64,000 bases of DNA from Brumimicrobium sp035497735 (GCA_035497735.1 DATJCX010000016.1:1-64000); one strand, 5' to 3'; positions 7,924 to 16,794 are shown, numbered from the stretch's first letter. Translations and numbers: made by a program. The notes: generated by a model from the letters alone, not told the origin.

Positions 7924-10218
7924 TTATTTTGAATTTATTTGTAATCTAATTCCTAAGTTATAGGTTCTTCCCATTCCAACTGCAAAACCAGAACCACCTG
8001 AAGAGTGCGCTGATTCAGCAATACTTGTGCTTCCCATATCTCCTTCTACTGTTTTAACATCAAACAGGTTTTTCACACCTAAAGTAATTTTGATTCTATT
8101 CTTCCAGAATCCTTTAGAAAATGTAATATCAGCTGTATGATAGTCGCTCACCTGTCCTTCGAATATATCACCATTTTCGTTTCTGTAAATTGTAGGTAAA
8201 GCTCCTGTATATTTATAGAAAACAGCTGTTTGCAATCCTATCTTCTTAAAGTTATACTGAAGGTTAAACTTCACTTCTGGTGAAAAAGCAAATCCTGCTG
8301 AAGCCACTTCCCCATTTTCCAACAAATGATTGTCGCGACCGATATATCCTAAGCCAACTGTAGAACTAAGGTTTTTATAACTCCAACTACTTTCTAGTTG
8401 CACTCCAGTTGAAGCAAACTTTTCCAAATTAAAGTAAGAATACTCGGTCACCGAACCTTCCTTTAGTGCCAATGTGATTAGATTATTAATATCTGTATAA
8501 AAACCAGAGATTTTGTTTCTAACACGCAATTCCTTTTTAGAATATTGATGATGGAATGATAAATTATAACTATTTGCTGTTTCCGCTTTTAAGTCAGGAT
8601 TTCCAACAATATTATGGTTGACATCCACAAAAGTGTAATGCAATTCTTTAATCGAAGGCGATCTAAATCCTCTTGCATAAGAAGCTCTTAAAGTCCAACG
8701 GTTATTATCTCCTTCATAGAAATCGTACTTCATATTTAAAGAAGGCGTTAATGGAGCTTTATACTGCGTATTATAAGAGTAACGAAGTCCTGGGCGGAAC
8801 GTTAAAGTTTTCAATGGAGAATATTCTGCAGTAACATACACCGCGTAATCTCCTAGGTCTTGGCGCTCATTTAACATTCTTCTTCCTTTGGCAATTTCGT
8901 AAAGAATATCATACCCCACTTCATAGTTAAAGTTTTTATCAATTTTTGCCTGAATCATTCTTCCTCTAGAAATAAAACTGTGGTATTGGGAAGTATCGTG
9001 GTCATTTATATCTGTAGAAAGGACATCAGAAATTTCGGTCAAATCTCTAACTTTCGTATTTTTCTGTCTCAAGTAACCGTTATAAGCGGCGATAATATTT
9101 AAGCGATAATCATTCTTAAATCTATATTCAAAAAACCCGCGTTGATTAATTCGTTTCGTGTTGTAATAATCATCAAAAGCTATCTCTTGATAAGGCGGTC
9201 GTGGCATTCCCTTATTGATAATATCTTCGTTAAAGAATTGTCCACTGTAGTTAAAAACAAAATTACTTCTGTTGTATCGATAATTGGCACCAGCAAAATA
9301 TTGAATTTTAGGACTCCATTGTTGCACTCTAGAACTATCTGCAAGTGGTTTTGAATTAAAATGGAATACACTGTGAGAAGGATCCCAACCGTCAAAAAAG
9401 TGACGACCACCTTCTACTCTTACTTGGTGCTTTTTGATTTGCCAACCTAAGGAAACAGTATTGTTTACTTTCCCGCTACTTTCAAAGTAGTTATTAGAAA
9501 CCCCTTCAAATTTCTTACCTTGATTTTTCTTTGTAATAATATTAATCGTTCCCGCTAAAGCGTCGGTACCATAACTAACAGATAACGGTCCTTCTACCAC
9601 TTCAATTCTTTCGATATTATCCAATGGAATTTGAGATAAATCAATGTTTCCATTCAAACGTCCTGTTAGCGGAACATCATCCACCAATATCTTCACATTC
9701 TCTCCTCCTATTCCTTGAATTTGCATTCCACTTCCTAGGATATCGTCTTCATTTATTCGAATATTTAACTCATTTGAAAGCACATCTTTTAAATCTTGTG
9801 CTGCCATCATTTCAATTTTTTCTCTATCAATCACCCTGATATTGTGTACAGCTTTTTCTACCAATATAGATTTATACTGCGCTGTTACAGCAACTTCTTC
9901 AAACAGTTTCGCATCGCTATTTAGTCCGATAACCGTATCTTTTTCAAGATGAATCTGCTTTAATGTTTTTGATTCAAACCCTGAAAAGCTAATTTCCAAA
10001 TCAACAGTTTGGTTATAGAAAGCCGAATCGATTTGAAATGTACCATTGTTAGTTGAAAGATAATTTTCCTGTTGTGTTTTTGTAGAAACAGTCAACTTTG
10101 CCCCAGGGATAGGCTGATTGTCTTCCAGGGAAACAACAGTGATTTTTTGTGAAAATCCTATTGAAGAAAGACAAAGCAAAAAAGTAAAAATTAAAAACTT
10201 AAACTTTAAGATGGACAT
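7924..10218 (-). CDS. TonB-dependent haem receptor, HmuR-like
   Basis: The 764-aa outer-membrane receptor has a signal peptide (about 1-23), a carboxypeptidase-regulatory-like domain (about 25-105), a plug domain (about 110-230) and a 22-strand-type barrel to the C-terminus. The FRAP-like box (FRSPSIKEL, about residue 518) and NPDL box (GNPDLKAET, about 539) with histidines between them are the known signature of haem/haemoglobin receptors. With the coupled HmuY-like lipoprotein this indicates energised haem import. No clear TAnnTTTG box or Fur box was found upstream, so iron control is only presumed. A fragment related to its C-terminal barrel lies at 21343-21726. Confidence 0.9.
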   Translation of the reverse strand: MSILKFKFLIFTFLLCLSSIGFSQKITVVSLEDNQPIPGAKLTVSTKTQQENYLSTNNGTFQIDSAFYNQTVDLEISFSGFESKTLKQIHLEKDTVIGLNSDAKLFEEVAVTAQYKSILVEKAVHNIRVIDREKIEMMAAQDLKDVLSNELNIRINEDDILGSGMQIQGIGGENVKILVDDVPLTGRLNGNIDLSQIPLDNIERIEVVEGPLSVSYGTDALAGTINIITKKNQGKKFEGVSNNYFESSGKVNNTVSLGWQIKKHQVRVEGGRHFFDGWDPSHSVFHFNSKPLADSSRVQQWSPKIQYFAGANYRYNRSNFVFNYSGQFFNEDIINKGMPRPPYQEIAFDDYYNTKRINQRGFFEYRFKNDYRLNIIAAYNGYLRQKNTKVRDLTEISDVLSTDINDHDTSQYHSFISRGRMIQAKIDKNFNYEVGYDILYEIAKGRRMLNERQDLGDYAVYVTAEYSPLKTLTFRPGLRYSYNTQYKAPLTPSLNMKYDFYEGDNNRWTLRASYARGFRSPSIKELHYTFVDVNHNIVGNPDLKAETANSYNLSFHHQYSKKELRVRNKISGFYTDINNLITLALKEGSVTEYSYFNLEKFASTGVQLESSWSYKNLSSTVGLGYIGRDNHLLENGEVASAGFAFSPEVKFNLQYNFKKIGLQTAVFYKYTGALPTIYRNENGDIFEGQVSDYHTADITFSKGFWKNRIKITLGVKNLFDVKTVEGDMGSTSIAESAHSSGGSGFAVGMGRTYNLGIRLQINSK

Positions 10219-10299
10219 TTATTATAATATTTCTGTTTTAACAAAATAGCCCAATCTACATAATAGCAGACTGGGACAAAACTCAATAATTAACATTTT

Positions 10300-10335
10300 A
10301 AAACTTCGAAAACATGAACTCTCTATCGAAGTTTT
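10300..10335 (-). terminator. Terminator of the T9SS HmuY-like gene
   Basis: A 10-bp perfect stem (10300-10309 with 10326-10335) around a 16-base loop. The T run is longer on the plus side, but on the minus strand it is followed by GTTTTAAAAT. It separates the gene at 10365 from the TonB receptor. Confidence 0.55.
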
Positions 10336-10364
10336 TTTAACAAAAAGAACTAGAAAAAACTAGT

Positions 10365-11627
10365 TTATCTTACTATCAATTTATTAGTCACTTCTTGATT
10401 TCCAGAAACTACTTTTACAAAGTAAACTCCAGCGTTTAAGTGATCGATAGCAATATTTTTAACTTCAAAATTTGAATCTCCAACAACATTGTTTTGGTAA
10501 ACAGCTTGTCCGGCAAGGTTTAAAATTTGAACTTCAGCTTGTTGGTCTTGTAGATTATTTAACACCAATGAAACTGTTGATGTAGCAGGGTTTGGGTAAA
10601 CCAATACTTCCGGATTTTGAATTCCATTATCAGTGATAGAAGCCGTTGACATCAATTCTTTTGTGAATACGAAGTCACCAGTTGCTGTTCCACCAAAATC
10701 AGTGAAAACTAACTTATAAACATTTCCACTTTGAGCTTTTACAAAGTAAACCTGATCTTCTAGAATAGTATAAGAATGCGTTTCGAAGTTATATCCTTCC
10801 CATTCCCAACCAATCGTATTGATATTTGAAGAAAAATCTTGACCATACCAAGCGTCAAAGTTTTCTACATCAGCCACTTCGCTTACGCTAGCAACAGTAA
10901 TGTTTTCACTTCCTAAAACACCAGCTACGGCAGAAGAAACCATGCTCCCCATGTAATCAACTTCTTCCATGTATTTTACGAAAAGCAAATCCCATTCAGA
11001 CTTTAATACTGGCTCGCGATCAACTACCTCATTATTTGTGATTGAATAGTATCCGTATTGTTTTCCATCAAAATCCGCTTTAACTAAAGAAGCATCAACT
11101 TCTTCCGTTCCGTCGATGTTTGCATACGTAAAAGTATAAACACCTCCAGCCATCTGTTTAATCCAGATTTTTTTAACTGCTCCACCTTTTAACTTAATAA
11201 CGAAAATTCTACTACCCACTACAAAGTGCGAAGCCATATCATACGTTCCCCAACCGTAATCAAACATTGGTTGTGGATCTTCTGGGTCTTTAATCTGATT
11301 AAATGCTCCTGTTTTCCACTCTGTTGAAGAGTTGTAAAGAGGAGTCCATGTAGCCATACCTGTTGTATCAACATCGTCCCAAGCTTCAATTCCACCTGCG
11401 TATTCATATAACTTCACCCCATTTCCATCATTGATTCTCAGTGCTGCATCTTGGGCTTTTAAGTCAAAAGCAATTTCCCAATCTAGGGCAACGCTGCTTC
11501 CAACTTCACCTTCTTCTAGGTTGTACCATTTTTCATTGACGTAGCCTCCGCCAATACTTACCGTTTCTTGTGCGCTGATCATTTGACTACCCACCAAAAG
11601 AAGCGAAACAAATAAAGATTTTCTCAT
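10365..11627 (-). CDS. T9SS-exported HmuY-like protein
   Basis: The 420-aa product has a cleavable signal peptide (MRKSLFVSLLLVG to about residue 20), an HmuY-like body and a Por_Secre_tail type A sorting domain in the last 80 residues (VYPNPATSTV, AGVYFVKV, KLIVR). The body matches the neighbouring lipoprotein block for block: LDWEIAFD, SEWDLLFVKY, INTIGWEWEGYNF and YKLVFTDFGG. It should therefore be exported through T9SS, then anchored or released. I infer a secreted or surface haem scavenger feeding the HmuR/HmuY pair. The start at 11627 fits the signal peptide better than 11651. Confidence 0.82.
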   Translation of the reverse strand: MRKSLFVSLLLVGSQMISAQETVSIGGGYVNEKWYNLEEGEVGSSVALDWEIAFDLKAQDAALRINDGNGVKLYEYAGGIEAWDDVDTTGMATWTPLYNSSTEWKTGAFNQIKDPEDPQPMFDYGWGTYDMASHFVVGSRIFVIKLKGGAVKKIWIKQMAGGVYTFTYANIDGTEEVDASLVKADFDGKQYGYYSITNNEVVDREPVLKSEWDLLFVKYMEEVDYMGSMVSSAVAGVLGSENITVASVSEVADVENFDAWYGQDFSSNINTIGWEWEGYNFETHSYTILEDQVYFVKAQSGNVYKLVFTDFGGTATGDFVFTKELMSTASITDNGIQNPEVLVYPNPATSTVSLVLNNLQDQQAEVQILNLAGQAVYQNNVVGDSNFEVKNIAIDHLNAGVYFVKVVSGNQEVTNKLIVR

Positions 11628-11669
11628 AATTATGTATTTTATATTTAACACTTGAATTTTTTAACACTG

Positions 11670-11677
11670 CAAATTTA
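11670..11677 (-). promoter_or_regulatory. Promoter -7 box of the T9SS HmuY-like gene
   Basis: TAAATTTG on the minus strand, 42 bases before the ATG at 11627. Confidence 0.5.
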
Positions 11678-11722
11678 TATGCTAAAAACTGATTAAAGCC
11701 TCTGAAATCAAACTTTCTGGAT

Positions 11723-11830
11723 TGTCATAGGACTGTCAATTCGTTGATTAAGTGACAACTGACAAATGCATGACTGAAAAAACTGACAAAAGTCATATAG
11801 TTTGACCGTTTTGTTGACATAGAAATGACA
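11723..11830. promoter_or_regulatory. Cluster of TGACA motifs between divergent genes
   Basis: Within 108 bases TGACA occurs at 11753, 11760, 11784, 11815 and 11826, and its complement TGTCA at 11723 and 11734, with TGACT and TGACC variants between. The stretch lies upstream of the T9SS HmuY-like gene on one side and the coiled-coil gene on the other. It could be a multi-site regulator binding region. Apart from this cluster and the flanking promoters I see nothing in 11628-12004. Confidence 0.35.
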
Positions 11831-12004
11831 AATCAAGTGAAATAAGCAAACATGAAATAGGTTTTTTAGCCGGTGAATCCTAATAAGTGCACTGTCTCAC
11901 TTGTTACCTATCTCTTAATTTTTCATAAAATAGACCACAATTTCTATGAAATCACATAATATTTCCGTACTTTGTTTCGTATTAAAGAAAACAATATAAA
12001 GTTT

Positions 12005-13255
12005 ATGAAAAAAAATTATACAATCATCGCTAGTTTACTTTTTGGTTTAGCGATCAGTCCAGTAGCTACTACATTTGCAAGTACAGATGTAATAACCGCA
12101 AGCCATATCGTGAGTGACGCGGCTTCTTTAACCATAGATATTGAATACTTAGGCAAGCCTGTCGAAGGAGCTAGTGTTGCAATTCTTAAAGATGGTAAAA
12201 CAATCGTTGAGGTTGTTAGTAACGCTAAAGGTCAAGCTATCTTAAAATTAGATAACGCTAATTTAGGTATGGTAGATCTTCAAATCAAGAAAGAGGGTTA
12301 CCAAACACAAATCATGACTGGTTTATACGTTAAGGATGGCGCAAAATATAAATTCTCTATGCTAAAAGGAGATGGTATAGTTACGACTGACCTTGCTACA
12401 GGTGTAAAGAACATAGAAGACAAATCAGGAGATAGAATAGATAAACTTACAGAGAAGGAGGAGAAAGCTAGACAAGAAGCTGAAAAGGCACAAGTGAAAG
12501 CTGATCAAACCGCTGATAAAACAAAAGAAGCAGCTGAAAGAACTGCAAAAGAAGTTGAAAAGCAAAAAGAAGCTGAAGAGTTAAAAGCAAGACAAGAAGA
12601 AGCGGCAGCGGCAGCTAGAAAAAAAGCAGAAGAGCTAGAGCAACAAAAAGAAAAAATGGCAGCTGATGCTAAGCAAAGAGAGCAAAATGCAGAACAAAAA
12701 GAAAAGCAACTGAAAGAATTAGAAGCTCAACAAGCAGATGCGGCAGCAGCTAAAGCAACAGCAGAACTTAAGAAGCAAGCAGAAAAAGATGCTAAAACGG
12801 CAGAGAGAGAAGCTAAAGCTGTAGCTAAGAAGCAAGAGGCAATTGCTAAGGAAAAGGCAGCTGAGCAAAAAGAGGCAGCAAAAGCAGCAAAAGAAAGTGC
12901 CAAAGCAGAAAAGCAAAAATTAAAAGAAGAAAAAGCAGCAGCTAAAGCAGCATCTAAAGCGAGAAAAGAAGCAGAGAAAGCGGCGAAAGAAGCAGCGAAA
13001 GAGGCTAAAGCAGAAGAGAAATATACATCTGGATTAAGCAAGTTGGTTCAACAACAACAAAAAGTTGCTTCAAGTCGTAAAAAAATTGATAGTTCACAAG
13101 ATAAACTTGACAAGCAAATTGCGAAAGGAAAGATTGATGTAGAAAAAGCAAAGGCATCTCAAGAAAAGATTAATGCTAAACATTCGAAGTTAGACGAAAA
13201 GTCTAAATCAATTGAAGAGAAAATCGATAAATTGAAAAAGAAATACAAAAAATAG
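12005..13255 (+). CDS. Exported Lys/Glu/Ala-rich coiled-coil protein
   Basis: The 416-aa product has a signal peptide (MKKNYTIIASLLFG to about residue 26). A small beta domain at about 40-130 (EYLGKPVEGASVAILKDGK, then KEGYQTQ) looks like a carboxypeptidase-regulatory/Cna-B-type fold. A very long charged coiled coil follows from about 145 to the end. The composition of the coil (K, E, A, Q) is TolA-like, but there is no TM anchor or TolA C-domain. A structural role in the periplasm or outer envelope is plausible; no family name is supported. The ATG at 12005 is taken because MKK starts the signal peptide. A strong terminator follows. Confidence 0.8.
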   Translation: MKKNYTIIASLLFGLAISPVATTFASTDVITASHIVSDAASLTIDIEYLGKPVEGASVAILKDGKTIVEVVSNAKGQAILKLDNANLGMVDLQIKKEGYQTQIMTGLYVKDGAKYKFSMLKGDGIVTTDLATGVKNIEDKSGDRIDKLTEKEEKARQEAEKAQVKADQTADKTKEAAERTAKEVEKQKEAEELKARQEEAAAAARKKAEELEQQKEKMAADAKQREQNAEQKEKQLKELEAQQADAAAAKATAELKKQAEKDAKTAEREAKAVAKKQEAIAKEKAAEQKEAAKAAKESAKAEKQKLKEEKAAAKAASKARKEAEKAAKEAAKEAKAEEKYTSGLSKLVQQQQKVASSRKKIDSSQDKLDKQIAKGKIDVEKAKASQEKINAKHSKLDEKSKSIEEKIDKLKKKYKK

Positions 13256-13280
13256 TTTGAATAAAACTTTTAGTTTATTT

Positions 13281-13313
13281 AAAAAACGGTTGGTCATCCA
13301 ACCGTTTTTTTTT
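13281..13313 (+). terminator. Terminator of the coiled-coil gene
   Basis: A 13-bp perfect stem (13281-13293 with 13298-13310), loop TCAT, continuing into T residues. Confidence 0.92.
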
Positions 13314-13838
13314 GTGGATGTCTCAAGCCAGTATTTCTACGACTTTAGTGCTTAACTTTTAAAGCAACTCAGTGCAAGAATAGGTATTGAAAGGACTGTA
13401 TATTAGAAAAGAAAAAGAGGTACTGTAAATCAGTACCTCTTATAGAAGGACTCCTCCCTCTTTGGTGGTTATACAAACGTCACATTACTAACGTATAAAT
13501 AGGAAGAGGAATTTCTTAATCTTTCTATTCACCACTCATTTATTAATTTAAGCGCCATGCTAAAAATTCATCTATTTAACTAAGGACCAATACATTGGTT
13601 TAGTATAAATACAACGATAGAATATCGACGGAATTATGGTGAATTTCGTAGGTTTTCGTTGGTTACGTATTAGTTTCTTAGTGTTATCAGTATATTTAAC
13701 TATCACTGATATTAAAGTAAATGTAAATCAAAAAAACCATTCTACAAAATAAACTTTAAAAAAAATGGTTATATTTATATAAATATACCTTCCTAATATC
13801 CAATTGTATTAGGAATTAATGCTATTTTAGCAGGCTTT
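13314..13838. other. Gene-free stretch with several hairpins
   Basis: No credible ORF. Besides the minus-strand terminator at 13415-13441 there are inverted repeats at 13685-13691/13704-13710 and 13735-13741/13764-13770, and a 9-bp stem at 13790-13798/13807-13815 just before mlaE. A possible minus-strand -7 box (TATCGTTG, one mismatch) lies at 13613-13620, which with the terminator would define a transcript of about 190 nt containing the palindrome ACCAATGTATTGGT (13586-13599). For mlaE, TATTTTAG at 13823-13830 is a weak -7 candidate. Confidence 0.4.
13415..13441 (-). terminator. Minus-strand terminator hairpin in a long gene-free stretch
   Basis: An 11-bp perfect stem (13415-13425 with 13431-13441), loop TAAAT. 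On the minus strand it is followed by a T-rich tail (TTTTTCTTTT), and on the plus strand it is not. No minus-strand gene precedes it, which hints at an untranslated minus-strand transcript. Confidence 0.6.
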
Positions 13839-14579
13839 ATGAGTTATATAGAAAGTACAGGAAAATATGTAGGCTTAATCCGCAGGGTGTTCTCTAGACC
13901 TGAGCGCTTTAAGGTCTATTACTCGCGAACAATCACCGAGATTATGACCATAGGACTTAGTTCTATAGGCATTGTTATTATTCTTTCTGTGTTTATGGGT
14001 GCTGTTACCGTTATTCAAACGGCCTCCAATATGGACAGTCCGCTCTTACCGCGTTATACCATTGGGTATATTACTAGGTCGAGTACCATTCTAGAGTTTT
14101 CACCCACTATTATTTCTTTAATTTTAGCAGGGAAAGTAGGCTCAAATATCGCATCCGAAATTGGAACAATGCGGGTAACCGAACAAATTGATGCCTTAGA
14201 AATTATGGGTGTCAACTCAGCTTCATTTCTAATTCTACCAAAAATTATAGCAGCTGTATTCTTCTTTCCTTTTTTAATCGTCCTTTCAATGGGAATGAGT
14301 TTAATCGGTGGTTATATGGCAGTTTACTTTTCTGGATTAGCTTCTACAGAAGAATATTTATTTGGAATACGTTCTTTCTTTAAAATAAGTGACGTAACCT
14401 ATGCCTTACAGAAAACAGCCGTTTTCGCTTTTATCATGACTTCCGTTTCCTCCTATTATGGATATTCCACAAAAGGTGGAGCACTAGCAGTAGGGAAATC
14501 TTCTACAGATGCGGTGGTATGGAGTAGTATATTGATTTTATTGGCCAATTTTATATTAACCCAATTACTTTTACTATAA
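13839..14579 (+). CDS. mlaE: MlaE-family ABC permease
   Basis: The 246-aa integral membrane protein of the MlaE/YrbE family is the permease of the ABC machine that moves phospholipids between the membranes. About five hydrophobic segments are visible, with the family core GKVGSNIASEIGTMRVTEQI near residue 105 followed by DALEIMGVN. It overlaps the ATPase gene by one base (TAATG). No MCE-domain MlaD gene follows; in Bacteroidota it is often elsewhere. Confidence 0.9.
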   Translation: MSYIESTGKYVGLIRRVFSRPERFKVYYSRTITEIMTIGLSSIGIVIILSVFMGAVTVIQTASNMDSPLLPRYTIGYITRSSTILEFSPTIISLILAGKVGSNIASEIGTMRVTEQIDALEIMGVNSASFLILPKIIAAVFFFPFLIVLSMGMSLIGGYMAVYFSGLASTEEYLFGIRSFFKISDVTYALQKTAVFAFIMTSVSSYYGYSTKGGALAVGKSSTDAVVWSSILILLANFILTQLLLL

Positions 14580-15334
14580 TGATTAGAGTTGAAAATATAA
14601 ATAAAGTATTTGGCGAAAACCATATTTTACATGACTTTTCAGCGTCTTTTGAATCCGGTAAAGTCAATCTTATCATCGGACAGTCTGGACAAGGAAAGTC
14701 GGTGTTGGCAAAATGTATCGTAGGTTTAATGGAGGTAACTTCGGGTAACATTTTTTATGATGACCTGAACTTCACCGAAATGGATAGAAAGGAAAGAAAA
14801 GAAATTCACAAGGAAATCGGGATGCTGTTTCAAGGTTCTGCGCTATTTGACTCCATGACAGTGGAAGAGAATATTATGTTCCCCTTAAGCATGTTTACGA
14901 AAATGTCTAAAAAGGAAATGTTGGACAGGGCTAATTTTTGTCTTGAACGCGTTAATCTAGAAGGAAGAAATAAACTAATGCCTGCAGAATGTAGTGGGGG
15001 AATGCAAAAGCGTGTGGCGATTGCTAGAGCCATTGCAATGAATCCAAAATATCTTTTCTGTGATGAGCCCAACTCTGGTCTTGACCCAAGTACATCAATC
15101 TTGATTGACAACTTGATTCAGGAATTGACCTATGAGTATAATATGACGACCATTGTAATTACACACGACATGAATAGTGTAATTGAAATTGGTGATAACA
15201 TTACTTTTATTCACCAAGGATATAATTGGTGGACAGGAACAAAAGAGGAAATCATCAAAACAGAAAACAAAGAAATCATTGACTTTGTTTACGCTTCTAA
15301 ATTTATGAAAAGCCTAAAAGGTAAGTTAGGATAA
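14579..15334 (+). CDS. mlaF: MlaF-family ABC transporter ATPase
   Basis: The 251-aa ATPase partner of the MlaE permease. Walker A is GQSGQGKS (about 36-43), the signature loop is CSGGMQKR (about 139), Walker B is YLFCDEPNSGLDPS (about 160) and the switch histidine is in VITHDM. An Asn replaces the usual Thr/Ser after DEP (DEPNSGLD), as in MlaF proteins. Translationally coupled to mlaE. Confidence 0.9.
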   Translation: MIRVENINKVFGENHILHDFSASFESGKVNLIIGQSGQGKSVLAKCIVGLMEVTSGNIFYDDLNFTEMDRKERKEIHKEIGMLFQGSALFDSMTVEENIMFPLSMFTKMSKKEMLDRANFCLERVNLEGRNKLMPAECSGGMQKRVAIARAIAMNPKYLFCDEPNSGLDPSTSILIDNLIQELTYEYNMTTIVITHDMNSVIEIGDNITFIHQGYNWWTGTKEEIIKTENKEIIDFVYASKFMKSLKGKLG

Positions 15335-15347
15335 ACCATTTTTAATC

Positions 15348-15692
15348 ATGAAAATTTATCACAATTCAAGATGTTCTAAAAGCCGTTGTGCTTTGGGGTA
15401 CCTGGAAGACGAAGGTGCTGCATTCGAGGTAGTTAATTACTTAGAAGAAACGCCGAGTAAAGAAGAACTTCGTGATATTCTTAAAAAATTAGGAATAAAA
15501 GCAGAAGAACTCATTAGAAAAGGTGAACAAGACTTTAAAGACAATTTCAAAGGAAAGTCACTCTCTGAAGAGGAATGGATTGAGGCAATGGTTAATTATC
15601 CAAAACTAATAGAAAGACCGATTATCGTAGATGGCGACAAAGCTGTCATTGGTCGTCCGCCTGAAGAAGTGTTCAAACTTATCAAAAAGTAG
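15348..15692 (+). CDS. ArsC/Spx-family thioredoxin-fold protein (arsenate reductase-like)
   Basis: The 114-aa product starts MKIYHNSRCSKSRCAL, with the catalytic-type Cys of glutaredoxin-dependent arsenate reductases, and has ERPIIVDGDKAVIGRP near the end, the conserved ArsC C-terminal motif. It may reduce arsenate with glutathione/glutaredoxin-like partners, but many members outside ars operons have unknown substrates, and no other ars gene is near. It follows mlaF by 13 bases and could be read through from it. Confidence 0.85.
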   Translation: MKIYHNSRCSKSRCALGYLEDEGAAFEVVNYLEETPSKEELRDILKKLGIKAEELIRKGEQDFKDNFKGKSLSEEEWIEAMVNYPKLIERPIIVDGDKAVIGRPPEEVFKLIKK

Positions 15693-16079
15693 TTACTTCT
15701 TTAGGCCCATACCCTTCATTAATTTCGAAATCATCCCCTCTCCTTTTGGTTTAGGCTCAGGTACAATACCCAAGGTTTTATTTACCACCTTAATAATTTC
15801 GTTTTTAGAGCGAACACCAGCCACTTTCCACTCTTGTTTCCCCTTATTGAAGAGCATCATCGTTGGAACGCTAAAGATGCTGTACTTCCTTGATAAATCC
15901 TCGCTTCTTTCAACATTTACACGAAGGACTTTAAGTTTTTCACCATAATGCATCTCAACGTCTTCTAAAATAGGAAGTAAGGTTTTACACGGACCACACC
16001 AATCGGCATAGAAGTCAACTAATACAGGCGTGTCTCCTTGCACTATCTCTTTAAAAGCTTTTATACTTATCTTTTTCAT
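15693..16079 (-). CDS. Thioredoxin-family protein (WCGPC)
   Basis: The 128-aa cytosolic protein has a thioredoxin fold and the classical active site WCGPCK near residue 27, FSVPT with the cis-proline near 70, and a basic C-terminal tail beyond the usual 105 residues. It is a general disulfide reductant candidate. A paralogue at 53251 shares the KVAGV/RVAGV segment after the cis-Pro. Its stop abuts the arsC-like stop with no spacer. Confidence 0.88.
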   Translation of the reverse strand: MKKISIKAFKEIVQGDTPVLVDFYADWCGPCKTLLPILEDVEMHYGEKLKVLRVNVERSEDLSRKYSIFSVPTMMLFNKGKQEWKVAGVRSKNEIIKVVNKTLGIVPEPKPKGEGMISKLMKGMGLKK

Positions 16080-16203
16080 ATCTTATATTATCTAAAACAA
16101 AATTAGTCATTGCTTTATAGATAGACTGTTTCAAAAGTTACAAAGCCCCAACCTTTAAAAAGGAAACTTTTAGTTTACCTTAAATCATTTCAATAATTAC
16201 AAT

Positions 16204-16211
16204 TATCTTTG
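16204..16211 (+). promoter_or_regulatory. Promoter -7 box of purN, almost touching the start codon
   Basis: TATCTTTG ends four bases before the ATG at 16216. With transcription starting about 4-7 bases after the box, the mRNA would be leaderless or nearly so. Confidence 0.55.
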
Positions 16212-16215
16212 CCTT

Positions 16216-16794
16216 ATGAAAATAAAACGTATCGCCATTCTTGCTTCAGGTTCTGGAAGTAACGCTGTAAAGATGATAGAATACTTTAAAAGTTCTGAAA
16301 CTATCAAAACGGCTTTATTATTAACCAATAACGCTACCGCTGGAGTACTTGAAAAAACAAGTCACCAAATAGAACAATTTATCATCAACAACGAGCAAGC
16401 AGATGACGGGGTTTTATTAACTGAAATAATGAAATCTTACGAGATTGACTACATTATATTGGCAGGATATCTACGAAAAATACCAGAATTATTAATCGAA
16501 TCTTATCCGCATCACATCATCAATATTCACCCAGCTTTATTGCCAAAGTACGGAGGGAAAGGCATGTACGGAATGAATGTTCATACGGCTGTAAAAGAAA
16601 ACAAGGAATTAGAATCTGGAATTACCATCCATTTGGTGAATCAGAATTATGATGAAGGGAAAATATTGGCACAGTTCACTACGCCTATTTTACCAGAAGA
16701 CAGTCCAGAAAAAATCCAGCAAAAAGTGCTAAAGCTGGAACATGAAAACTATTCTAAAACTGTCGAATCTTATATTTTAGAAAACACTAAATAG
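16216..16794 (+). CDS. purN: Phosphoribosylglycinamide formyltransferase PurN
   Basis: Transfers the formyl group from 10-formyl-THF to GAR, step three of purine synthesis, in the cytosol. The 192-aa product begins with the nucleotide-binding strand and loop ILASGSGSN. It contains INIHPALLPKYGG with the catalytic His near residue 108 and a downstream NYDEG segment with the catalytic Asp. The start cannot move inward without losing the first strand, so the -7 box just ahead implies a leaderless message. Confidence 0.95.
   Translation: MKIKRIAILASGSGSNAVKMIEYFKSSETIKTALLLTNNATAGVLEKTSHQIEQFIINNEQADDGVLLTEIMKSYEIDYIILAGYLRKIPELLIESYPHHIINIHPALLPKYGGKGMYGMNVHTAVKENKELESGITIHLVNQNYDEGKILAQFTTPILPEDSPEKIQQKVLKLEHENYSKTVESYILENTK

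Noticed and set aside
12719..13041. Minus-strand frames rich in Ala, Ser, Phe and Cys
   Set aside because: They are shadows of the Lys/Glu/Ala codons of the coiled-coil gene.
13839..15334. MlaEF as a new transporter type because MlaD is missing
   Set aside because: Separation of mlaD from mlaEF is common in Bacteroidota, so it is not unusual in itself.
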